This document shows positions 1 to 5,167 of a DNA stretch of 6,542 nucleotides, piece by piece. Position 1 is the stretch's first letter. Each line of letters begins with the position of its first letter. The position numbers and the translations under genes are program-made. Under the pieces are notes generated by a model. It was not told the DNA's origin and did not search any database. It worked only from the letters and a program-made list of their open reading frames with translations. The stretch comes from Acidobacteriota bacterium (GTDB lineage Bacteria; Acidobacteriota; Polarisedimenticolia; J045), in NCBI GenBank assembly GCA_024276295.1, contig JAJRXN010000260.1, positions 1 to 6,542 of the forward strand, given 5' to 3'.

Positions 1-464
1 AGGTCGCGTACCTGTTCGCCGGAATCTTCATGACGATCGTACCGGCCCTCGAGATCCTCAAGGCGGGCGAAGAGGGCGCATTGGCCGGACTGATTCGGTC
101 CGTCGAGCACCCCTGGCAGTATTTCTGGATCACCGGCGGGCTGTCGTCGTTCCTCGACAACGCCCCGACCTATCTGACGTTCTTCAACCTCCAGCTCGGC
201 CGGTTCTTTCCGGGCGTGCCGGAGGCGGAGGCCGTCCACCGGCTCATCGCCGAGTACCACACCTACCTGCTCGCCGTGGCCGCCGGCGCGGTGTTCATGG
301 GCGCGAATACCTACATCGGCAACGCCCCGAACTTCATGGTCAAGTCGATCGCCGAGGAGGCCGGCATCGCGATGCCGTCGTTCTTCGGCTATCTGATCAA
401 GTGGTCGCTGCCGATCCTGGTTCCGGTGTTCGTGATCGTCACGCTGGTGTTCTTCATCGGCTGA
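1..464 (+). CDS. Sodium:proton antiporter / citrate-transporter-like membrane protein, C-terminal part
   Basis: This is the 3' part of a gene that begins left of the window; whole codons start at position 3 and give 153 residues before the TGA at 462-464. It is an integral inner-membrane protein: four hydrophobic stretches are visible, around residues 1-15, 36-60, 85-112 and 123-152 of the visible part. The polar breaks DNAPTYLTFF and GANTYIGNAPNFMVK are typical of the NhaD/CitMHS_2 branch of the ion-transporter superfamily, where such Asn-Pro/Asn-Ala segments sit in re-entrant loops near the ion site. Proteins like this are usually annotated as sodium:proton antiporters or putative citrate transporters, and the sequence alone does not decide the substrate. 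The protein ends in a hydrophobic helix (VFVIVTLVFFIG), a natural C-terminus, so only the N-terminus is missing. The family call is fairly sure, the substrate is not. Confidence 0.82.
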   Translation, partial: VAYLFAGIFMTIVPALEILKAGEEGALAGLIRSVEHPWQYFWITGGLSSFLDNAPTYLTFFNLQLGRFFPGVPEAEAVHRLIAEYHTYLLAVAAGAVFMGANTYIGNAPNFMVKSIAEEAGIAMPSFFGYLIKWSLPILVPVFVIVTLVFFIG

Positions 465-508
465 CGACGGAAAAACGCGCGCCGCGGGCCGCGACGGGGA
501 ATGCAGGC

Positions 509-522
509 TACCATCCGGCCGA
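509..522 (+). promoter_or_regulatory. Candidate leaderless -10 element for trmFO
   Basis: TACCAT at 509-514 has the T-A---T core of a sigma-70 type -10 box in otherwise GC-rich sequence. The gap to the ATG at 522 is 7 bases, so transcription starting at the usual distance would begin at or one base before the A of the ATG. No good -35 box lies 16-18 bases upstream. No Shine-Dalgarno sequence lies at a usable distance from 522, which fits a leaderless transcript. This is inference from spacing only. Confidence 0.4.
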
Positions 523-1928
523 TGGACCAGCGCGGCGTGATCGTCATCGGCGGAGGCCTCGCGGGCAGCGAGGCGGCCTGGCAGTGCGCGATCCGGGGCA
601 TCCCGGTCCGCCTGCACGAGATGCGCCCGGTCCGCCCGACCGCGGTCCACCGCACCGACCGTCTCGCGGAACTCGTCTGCTCGAACTCGTTCAAGTCGTC
701 CGACGTCGGCTCGGCCCACGGGCTGCTCAAGGAGGAGCTGCGACGCCTCGGCTCGCTGGTGATCTCCTGCGCCCGGGGCAGCCGGGTTCCCGCCGGCTCG
801 GCGCTGGCCGTCGACCGCGAGCGCTTCGCACGGGCCGTCACGGAAAGGCTGACGGCACACCCGCTGATCGAGATCGTGCGCGAGGAGGTCACGACGATCC
901 CCGCGGCAGGCCCGGTGATCATCGCCGCCGGTCCGCTCTGCTCCGACGCCCTCGCCCGGGAGATCGCCCGCTTCACCGGCGAGGAGAGCCTGGCCTTCTT
1001 CGACGCCATCAGCCCGATCGTCGAGGCCGACTCCATCGACACGACGATCGCGTTCCACGCCTCGCGCTACGGCAAGGGCGAGGGAGCGGACTACCTGAAC
1101 TGCCCGATGACCCGCGAGGAGTACGAGGCCTTCCACGACGCGCTGGTCACGGCCGAACAGGCCGAGGTGCACGACTTCGACCGCCGGCTGCTGTTCGAGG
1201 GCTGCCTGCCGGTCGAGGAGATGGCCCGCCGGGGCCGTGACACGCTGCGCTTCGGCCCGCTCAAGCCGGTCGGCCTGACCGACCCCCGGACCGGGCTGCG
1301 ACCGTGGGCGGTCGTCCAGCTCCGCCAGGACGACCTGGCGGCGACCCACTACAGCCTGGTCGGGTTCCAGACCCGGTTACGCCAGACCGAGCAGAAGCGG
1401 GTGTTCCGGATGATTCCCGGCCTGGCGGGCGCCCGGTTCGTCAAGTTCGGGATGATCCACCGCAACACGTACATCAACGCGCCCCGCGTCCTGCATCCGA
1501 CGTTCCAGGCCCGCCGTCGCGAGGACCTGTTCTTCGCCGGCCAGATCTCGGGCGTCGAGGGCTACACCGAGTCGACCGCCTCCGGGCTGCTCGCGGGCCT
1601 CGGAGCCGCGGCGCTGCTGCTCGACCAGGAGCCGCCGGTGTTTCCGGAGACGACCGCTCTCGGAGCGCTCCAGCGCTACGTCTCGCGGGCCGATTCCGCC
1701 GGCTACCAGCCGACGAACATCGCCTTCGGCCTGTTTCCTCCCCTGACGATCCGCGTGCGCGGCCGGCGCGAGCGCCGGCGGGCGCTGGCCGAGCGGGCGC
1801 TGGCCGAACTGGACGGCTTCGTCTCCGGGTGCAAACTTCTCCACGAGCGGATGGTTCCCGCGGCGACTCCCGGAGCGGCGCATGGCGCCGGGGAGACGGA
1901 CGCCGGATCCGCGGGAGGACGGAGATGA
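522..1928 (+). CDS. trmFO: Methylenetetrahydrofolate--tRNA-(uracil-5-)-methyltransferase TrmFO
   Basis: TrmFO uses FAD and 5,10-methylenetetrahydrofolate to make 5-methyluridine at position 54 (T54) in the T-loop of tRNAs, in the cytoplasm. The protein is 468 residues, slightly longer than the usual 435-450. Seen: the FAD-binding Rossmann motif GGGLAGSEAA at residues 10-19, the LVCSNSFKS block with Cys53, LLFEGCLPVEEMA with Cys228, FGPLKPVGL, and the C-terminal FAD-binding block FAGQISGVEGYTES. Cys53 and Cys228 match the two catalytic cysteines known from the Bacillus subtilis enzyme (C53 and C226). The ATG at 522 is preferred over the in-frame ATG at 501 because it gives the family's usual short N-terminus, places the first cysteine at residue 53, and follows a leaderless-type -10. 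About 25 Gly/Ala-rich residues at the C-terminus go beyond the family core. The stop overlaps the next gene's ATG. Confidence 0.96.
   Translation: MDQRGVIVIGGGLAGSEAAWQCAIRGIPVRLHEMRPVRPTAVHRTDRLAELVCSNSFKSSDVGSAHGLLKEELRRLGSLVISCARGSRVPAGSALAVDRERFARAVTERLTAHPLIEIVREEVTTIPAAGPVIIAAGPLCSDALAREIARFTGEESLAFFDAISPIVEADSIDTTIAFHASRYGKGEGADYLNCPMTREEYEAFHDALVTAEQAEVHDFDRRLLFEGCLPVEEMARRGRDTLRFGPLKPVGLTDPRTGLRPWAVVQLRQDDLAATHYSLVGFQTRLRQTEQKRVFRMIPGLAGARFVKFGMIHRNTYINAPRVLHPTFQARRREDLFFAGQISGVEGYTESTASGLLAGLGAAALLLDQEPPVFPETTALGALQRYVSRADSAGYQPTNIAFGLFPPLTIRVRGRRERRRALAERALAELDGFVSGCKLLHERMVPAATPGAAHGAGETDAGSAGGRR
1779..1808 (+). repeat. 15-bp tandem duplication inside trmFO
   Basis: Two 15-base units lie head to tail (1779-1793 and 1794-1808) and differ only at the last base. 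They are in frame and encode Arg-Ala-Leu-Ala-Glu twice, residues 420-429 of TrmFO. The segment falls in the C-terminal helix that in other TrmFO proteins carries the KRAL/ERAL-type sequence, so the duplication probably lengthens that helix. It may equally be chance similarity from strong codon bias. Confidence 0.6.
1913..1928 (+). promoter_or_regulatory. Shine-Dalgarno and ATGA overlap coupling trmFO to the TPR-like gene
   Basis: GGGAGG at 1913-1918 is followed by 6 bases and then the ATG at 1925. That ATG overlaps the trmFO TGA (1926-1928) as ATGA. The arrangement is typical of translational coupling: ribosomes ending trmFO can restart on the next gene. The site also fixes the start of the downstream gene, whose reading frame is open far upstream. 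Confidence 0.75.
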
Positions 1929-2599
1929 CGCGGCCATCGGATGCATCGGCCCGCAGGCGCTCCGAGGCCTACTTCGCGGCCTCGTACGAGGTCGCCCGCA
2001 GGCTGGCCGAGGGGCGGGGCGACGAGGCGATCGCCGTCCTGCGGCGGGAACTCGACCGGATCGGGGACCAGGCCGATCCGGCCGGTCGGCGTTTCCTGCT
2101 CTCGCAGATCGCGCTCTGCCAGTCCCGCACGGGCGACCAGGCGGCGGCGCGACGCACCCTCGAGCAGATGGAAGAGCAGCTTCCGCACGACCACGAGACC
2201 GCGCTGATGCTCGCCGAGGGCTGGCTGCTGCTGCTCGGTAACGGCGAGCGTGCGAGCCACCACGCCGCCGACGCCCTCCGCCTGGCCGAGGAGTGCGGCG
2301 AGGACACCCCCGACCTGGTGTCGTCGGTCAAGACGCTGATCGCTCGTGCGCTGCTCGCCGAGAAGGACCTCGTCGGCGCCTTCGCGGCGTGGGAAGCGAC
2401 TCCCCTGCCGAGCTGGCGGGTCGGCGCGGAGCTGATCGAGGCCGGCTTTTCGGCCGAGGCCGTGCGCCGGGTGCTCGCCGGCGCGCTGCCCAGGATCGAA
2501 GAGCAGGAACGCCACGCCGGGGCCGAAGGCGTCTGCGCTTCCGACCGCGTGCGGCGGCTGATCGCCTGGATCGACCAGGGCTGTCCGTCCGCCGGCTGA
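1925..2599 (+). CDS. Small TPR-like alpha-helical protein, function unknown
   Basis: The gene encodes 224 residues with no signal peptide and no membrane segment, so it is probably cytoplasmic. I do not recognise a named family. It appears all alpha-helical, with consecutive Ala/Leu/Glu/Arg-rich helix pairs around residues 14-46, 54-85, 89-121 and 129-158. Spacing and small-residue patterns (LLSQIALCQSRTGDQAAARRTLE, cut by eye into two helices) resemble tetratricopeptide repeats, which usually bind other proteins. Residues 160-224 are helical but less repeat-like, and three cysteines (124, 204, 220) are scattered without a metal-site pattern. The start is set by the GGGAGG sequence and the ATGA overlap with trmFO. 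A longer open frame extends back to 1304 but lies inside trmFO in another frame and is a shadow. Its position between trmFO and xerC suggests co-expression but gives no direct functional clue. Confidence 0.85.
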   Translation: MTRPSDASARRRSEAYFAASYEVARRLAEGRGDEAIAVLRRELDRIGDQADPAGRRFLLSQIALCQSRTGDQAAARRTLEQMEEQLPHDHETALMLAEGWLLLLGNGERASHHAADALRLAEECGEDTPDLVSSVKTLIARALLAEKDLVGAFAAWEATPLPSWRVGAELIEAGFSAEAVRRVLAGALPRIEEQERHAGAEGVCASDRVRRLIAWIDQGCPSAG

Positions 2600-2624
2600 C
2601 CCACGCCCGGCGGGCGGCGATAAT
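2596..2624 (+). promoter_or_regulatory. Candidate promoter producing a leaderless xerC transcript
   Basis: CTGACC at 2596-2601 matches 4 of 6 bases of the -35 consensus TTGACA. It is followed by a 17-base spacer and GATAAT at 2619-2624, which matches 5 of 6 bases of TATAAT. The GTG start at 2631 comes 6 bases after the -10, so the predicted start of transcription falls on the GTG itself. The -35 overlaps the stop codon of the preceding gene. No Shine-Dalgarno sequence precedes the GTG at a usable distance. This is the best-formed promoter in the window. Confidence 0.55.
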
Positions 2625-2630
2625 CGGCCC

Positions 2631-3527
2631 GTGCGCGATGCCATCCGGGACTTCCTCGAACACCTGGCGCTCGACCGCGGGGCGAGTCCGCACACGCGCC
2701 GCGCGTACGCGCGGGACCTCGCGGACTTCCTTGGCCAGCTCACCGCGGGCACCGACGATCACGATCCGCCGGCGCCCGAGGACGTCGATGCCCGGGCGAT
2801 CGAGCGCTGGGTGGCGGCGATGCACCGCCGGGGACTCGCCGGTTCGACGATCGGCCGCAGGCTGTCCGCGGTGCGCGCGCTGTTCGCCTGGCTGGTCCGC
2901 GAAGGCCGCCTGGCTGCCAGTCCGGCCACCGAGATCCGCAACCCGAAGCGCGAGCAGCGCCTGCCGGACCGCCTCGACGTCGAGGACGTCGAGGCCCTGA
3001 TCGCCTCCGCCGGCGACGGCACGCGGCTCGGCCTGCGCCACCGCGCCGTGCTCGAACTGCTCTACGGCTCCGGGCTCCGCGTCGCCGAACTCGTCGGGCT
3101 CGATCTCGACGACGTGCAGTTCTCGGACCGCACGCTGCGGGTGCTCGGCAAGGGGGACCGCGAGCGCATCGTCCCGTTCGGCCGGCGCGCGGAGACCGCG
3201 CTGCGGGCCTACCTGGAAGCGTTCGCCGACCTGCGCGCACGATCGGGCAGCGAGGCGCTGCTGCTCAACGCCCGCGGCGGGCGCCTGTCGGACCGCTCGG
3301 TGCGACGGATCCTCGACCGCATCGTCGAGCGCGCCGCGCTGGCGCGCGGCGTCCATCCGCACCTGCTGCGTCACTCGTTCGCCACGCACCTGCTCGAGTC
3401 GGGCATGGATCTGCGCTCGATCCAGGAACTGCTCGGACACGCCCGGCTGGCGACGACGCAGCGGTACACCAGCGTCTCGCTCGAGCGGATCCTCGCGGTC
3501 TACGACCGGACCCACCCGCGGGCGTAG
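2631..3527 (+). CDS. xerC: Tyrosine recombinase XerC/XerD type
   Basis: This is a site-specific recombinase of the phage-integrase family, acting on DNA in the cytoplasm. XerC with XerD resolves chromosome dimers at dif during division, helped by FtsK. The 298-residue protein has the usual Xer length and layout: an N-terminal core-binding domain at about residues 1-90 (HLALDRGASPHTRRAYARDL) and a catalytic domain at about 115-298. All six active-site residues are present: Arg150 (GSGLRVAEL), Lys174 (GKGDRER), His244 and Arg247 (HPHLLRHSFATHLL), His270 (LLGHARL) and the nucleophile Tyr279 (TTQRYTSV). The start is a GTG directly after a -10 box, suggesting a leaderless mRNA. trmFO next to xerC is a known arrangement in Firmicutes (gid-codV), which supports XerC over a mobile-element integrase. 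XerC and XerD are hard to tell apart by eye, and a lone XerH/XerS-like role is possible. Confidence 0.92.
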   Translation: MRDAIRDFLEHLALDRGASPHTRRAYARDLADFLGQLTAGTDDHDPPAPEDVDARAIERWVAAMHRRGLAGSTIGRRLSAVRALFAWLVREGRLAASPATEIRNPKREQRLPDRLDVEDVEALIASAGDGTRLGLRHRAVLELLYGSGLRVAELVGLDLDDVQFSDRTLRVLGKGDRERIVPFGRRAETALRAYLEAFADLRARSGSEALLLNARGGRLSDRSVRRILDRIVERAALARGVHPHLLRHSFATHLLESGMDLRSIQELLGHARLATTQRYTSVSLERILAVYDRTHPRA

Positions 3528-3537
3528 ACACGCGAAA

Positions 3538-3561
3538 CGGGCGGGGCCGGAGCCCCGCCCG
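3538..3561. terminator. GC-rich hairpin between convergent xerC and ompP1-like genes
   Basis: A perfect 10-bp inverted repeat (3538-3547 with 3552-3561) encloses a 4-base loop, CGGA. It lies 10 bases after the xerC stop and about 30 bases beyond the end of the convergent ompP1-like gene. On the minus strand the stem is followed by TTTCGCG, a short T run. On the plus strand no T run follows. It most likely terminates the minus-strand gene and may also serve xerC as a weak or factor-assisted terminator. Confidence 0.75.
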
Positions 3562-3592
3562 CGTGCCGGACGTTCCGACCGTCCCGTGCCGG

Positions 3593-5029
3593 TCAGTAGC
3601 GGTACGTCGCCGTCAGGCCGAGCAGCGTGACGGAACTCTGGTACCGCCCGGGAACGACCGAGGGATCGTTGGCGAAGTTCGAGATGTCGACCGTACGGTC
3701 GTCGATCGAGATGTTCATCAGGTAGGCGTCGAGCGACCACCTGTCGCCGGTGTAGCCCCAGCCGAGCGTCCAGCCGAAACGGTCGTTGTCGGGAATCGAC
3801 GGGCGGATGCTCTCGTCCGGGATCGGGTTCTCGTCGGTGTAGATCCCGGCGCGAAGCTCGTGGTTCTCGTTGAGCGCGTACGAACCGCCGAGCCGGTAGG
3901 TCGTCGCGTCGTTCCAGTTCTCGTTGATGACCGTCGTACCGGATGGCGTCGTGATCGGGATCGACTCGAAATCGCTCCACATGATGGTCGCGATGTCGAA
4001 CTCGAGTTCGAAGCGGTCCCAGCCCAGATAGGCCAGGCCGATCGCCCAGTTGCCGGGCAGCGCGAGCCGGCCGGAGCCCGGCGTGTTGGTGAACGCCGCC
4101 TGCAGCGCCGCGTTGACGCTGTCGGCGTAGCCCTGGGCGACGGCCGCCGCGGTCGCCGGGTCGTAGGTCGGAATCGCCGTCAGGATGTCGTTCGTCCAGA
4201 TCGGCACCATCGGGTCGAGGTCGGCGAACCTGTTGCTGAACTGGACCGTCCCCTTGGCATCGATCGAAAAGCCGTCGCGGTAGATCGCGCCGAACGCCCA
4301 GTCGTCGCTCTTGTAGTGGACCGAGAGGTTGAATCCGATGTCGTTGCCGTCGGCGACGAGGTCGGTCAGCGGCTCGGTGATCCCGCCGATCGGCATGATC
4401 GGTGTCGGCGGCACTGGCGTCACACCCTCCTCGTCGGGCACCGGAATCGGCTCCAGCGGAATTCCGGGCAGGAAGATGTTGCGCGAGAACTCCTTGATGT
4501 CGGCGTACGCGTACTCGAGGCCGATCGAGGCCGACCAGCCGGACCCGAGATCGCGGGCCACGTTGAAGCCGAGCAGCACGGTGGCGAGATCGGCGGTGCG
4601 CGCCGAGTAGCGGCCGCCGAAGTTCTCGTTCCACTCGGTCTTGAGGCCATAGGGTGCGGTCAGCGACCCGGAGATCGCCCAGCCGTTGCCGAAGTTGTGC
4701 GTGATGAAGAAGTGCGGCGGAAGGCCGACGTTGTTTTCCATGTCGTACCGGCCGGGCGTGTAGATCGAGCCGGGCGCGATGTCGAGCTGGGTGTCACCGA
4801 TCAGCACGGCCGAAAAGCCGAACGAGACCTGGGTTCCTTCCAGCTTGACGATCGCCGCCGGATTGTAGAAACCGGCGCTCGGATCATCGGCCCTGGCAAC
4901 GAACGCCACTGCCTGTCCGGACGCCTTGGCTCCCTGCTCGTAGATGCTGAATCCGGATGCCATCACCGGTGCTGCCGCAAGGGCCACGGCAAGCGCGATC
5001 CACAGGACGCGTGCGACTAGGGAACGCAT
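3593..5029 (-). CDS. Outer-membrane transport protein, OmpP1/FadL/TodX family
   Basis: This 478-residue protein is an outer-membrane beta-barrel of the family that takes up long-chain fatty acids (FadL) or aromatic hydrocarbons (TodX). Residues 1-24 form a Sec signal peptide with a hydrophobic core and likely cleavage at VMA/SGFSIYEQ. The mature N-terminus, SGFSIYEQGAKASGQAVA, is the typical plug start of this family, followed by the conserved FYNPAAI (Asn56-Pro57-Ala58). Alternating amphipathic strands run to the C-terminus, which ends in LTATYRY with a terminal aromatic residue as expected for barrel insertion. Two unusual stretches are a proline-rich loop at about 187-215 and an Ala-rich, probably helical loop at about 288-315. 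The ATG at 5029 is chosen over an upstream in-frame ATG (5128) because it starts the signal peptide and has AGGAGG 9 bases upstream. The substrate cannot be read from the sequence; no fatty-acid genes are nearby. Confidence 0.92.
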   Translation of the reverse strand: MRSLVARVLWIALAVALAAAPVMASGFSIYEQGAKASGQAVAFVARADDPSAGFYNPAAIVKLEGTQVSFGFSAVLIGDTQLDIAPGSIYTPGRYDMENNVGLPPHFFITHNFGNGWAISGSLTAPYGLKTEWNENFGGRYSARTADLATVLLGFNVARDLGSGWSASIGLEYAYADIKEFSRNIFLPGIPLEPIPVPDEEGVTPVPPTPIMPIGGITEPLTDLVADGNDIGFNLSVHYKSDDWAFGAIYRDGFSIDAKGTVQFSNRFADLDPMVPIWTNDILTAIPTYDPATAAAVAQGYADSVNAALQAAFTNTPGSGRLALPGNWAIGLAYLGWDRFELEFDIATIMWSDFESIPITTPSGTTVINENWNDATTYRLGGSYALNENHELRAGIYTDENPIPDESIRPSIPDNDRFGWTLGWGYTGDRWSLDAYLMNISIDDRTVDISNFANDPSVVPGRYQSSVTLLGLTATYRY

Positions 5030-5038
5030 GATTCGACT

Positions 5039-5044
5039 CCTCCT
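5039..5044 (-). promoter_or_regulatory. Strong Shine-Dalgarno of the ompP1-like gene
   Basis: On the minus strand AGGAGG occupies 5044-5039, within a longer GAGGAGGAG run, and lies 9 bases before the ATG at 5029. It is the strongest ribosome binding site in the window. It decides the start against the longer in-frame version beginning at 5128, which would place 33 charged residues before the signal peptide. Confidence 0.85.
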
Positions 5045-5123
5045 CGGACTGCTCTTCTCGAACACGGCCATGCGCCAACCGGCCCGCACGCGGTCTTTTC
5101 GCGTCAGGCCCGGCGCGGCGGAA

Positions 5124-5129
5124 AGCATA
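5124..5129 (-). promoter_or_regulatory. Candidate -10 element for the ompP1-like gene
   Basis: TATGCT on the minus strand (5129-5124) is the only good TANNNT hexamer I found in the 126-base gap before the ompP1-like gene. It would give a 5' leader of about 88 bases carrying the AGGAGG site. I see no convincing -35 box 16-18 bases upstream, where the stem of the upstream gene's terminator lies. Confidence 0.35.
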
Positions 5130-5133
5130 CCTG

Positions 5134-5167
5134 AAAAAGGAGGCGGACCCGGCCCTCAGCCGGCCGC
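5134..5167 (-). terminator. Candidate intrinsic terminator of the flavoprotein-like gene
   Basis: On the minus strand GCGG (5167-5164) and CCGGC (5163-5159) pair with GCCGG (5153-5149) and CCGC (5146-5143). This makes a 9-bp stem with a 2-base bulge and a 5-base loop. CTCC and then TTTTT (5138-5134) follow. The gene's stop codon (5158-5156) lies in the loop. The T run sits 4 bases after the stem, a little farther than in a standard intrinsic terminator. Confidence 0.45.

Noticed and set aside
465..521. GC-rich gap after the transporter gene as a possible terminator or small RNA.
   Set aside because: There are short complementary runs (GCGCGCCGCGG) but no stable isolated stem followed by T residues; only the trmFO -10 candidate stands out.
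1304..1924. Upstream extension of the TPR-like frame back to 1304.
   Set aside because: It overlaps the conserved C-terminal part of TrmFO in another frame and is Arg/Pro/Gly rich. The ATG at 1925 has a well-placed GGGAGG and the ATGA overlap.
2604..2616. Small inverted repeat CGCCC/GGGCG between the TPR-like gene and xerC, as a possible terminator.
   Set aside because: The stem is only 5 bp with a 3-base loop and has no T run; it lies in the spacer of the xerC promoter and is expected by chance at this GC content.
2976..2996. Short repeat of GACGTCGAG within xerC.
   Set aside because: It encodes the dipeptide-like repeat DVEDVE in the normal inter-domain region of Xer proteins and is too short to be meaningful.
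2631..3527. xerC as the integrase of a mobile element.
   Set aside because: The length and motifs match housekeeping Xer proteins, the gene is linked to trmFO, and no tRNA target, excisionase, direct-repeat attachment site or phage gene is seen nearby.
2328..4634. A 768-codon open frame on the minus strand spanning xerC and the 3' half of the ompP1-like gene.
   Set aside because: It crosses antisense through xerC and out of frame through ompP1, both convincingly identified, and is very rich in Arg, Ala and Pro. Long shadow frames of this kind are expected at such high GC.
3563..5020. A 485-codon open frame on the plus strand antisense to the ompP1-like gene.
   Set aside because: Its composition (Val/Arg/Asp/Gly rich, no recognisable domain, no hydrophobic core pattern) mirrors the codon bias of the opposite strand, and the minus-strand gene has a signal peptide, a ribosome binding site and family motifs.
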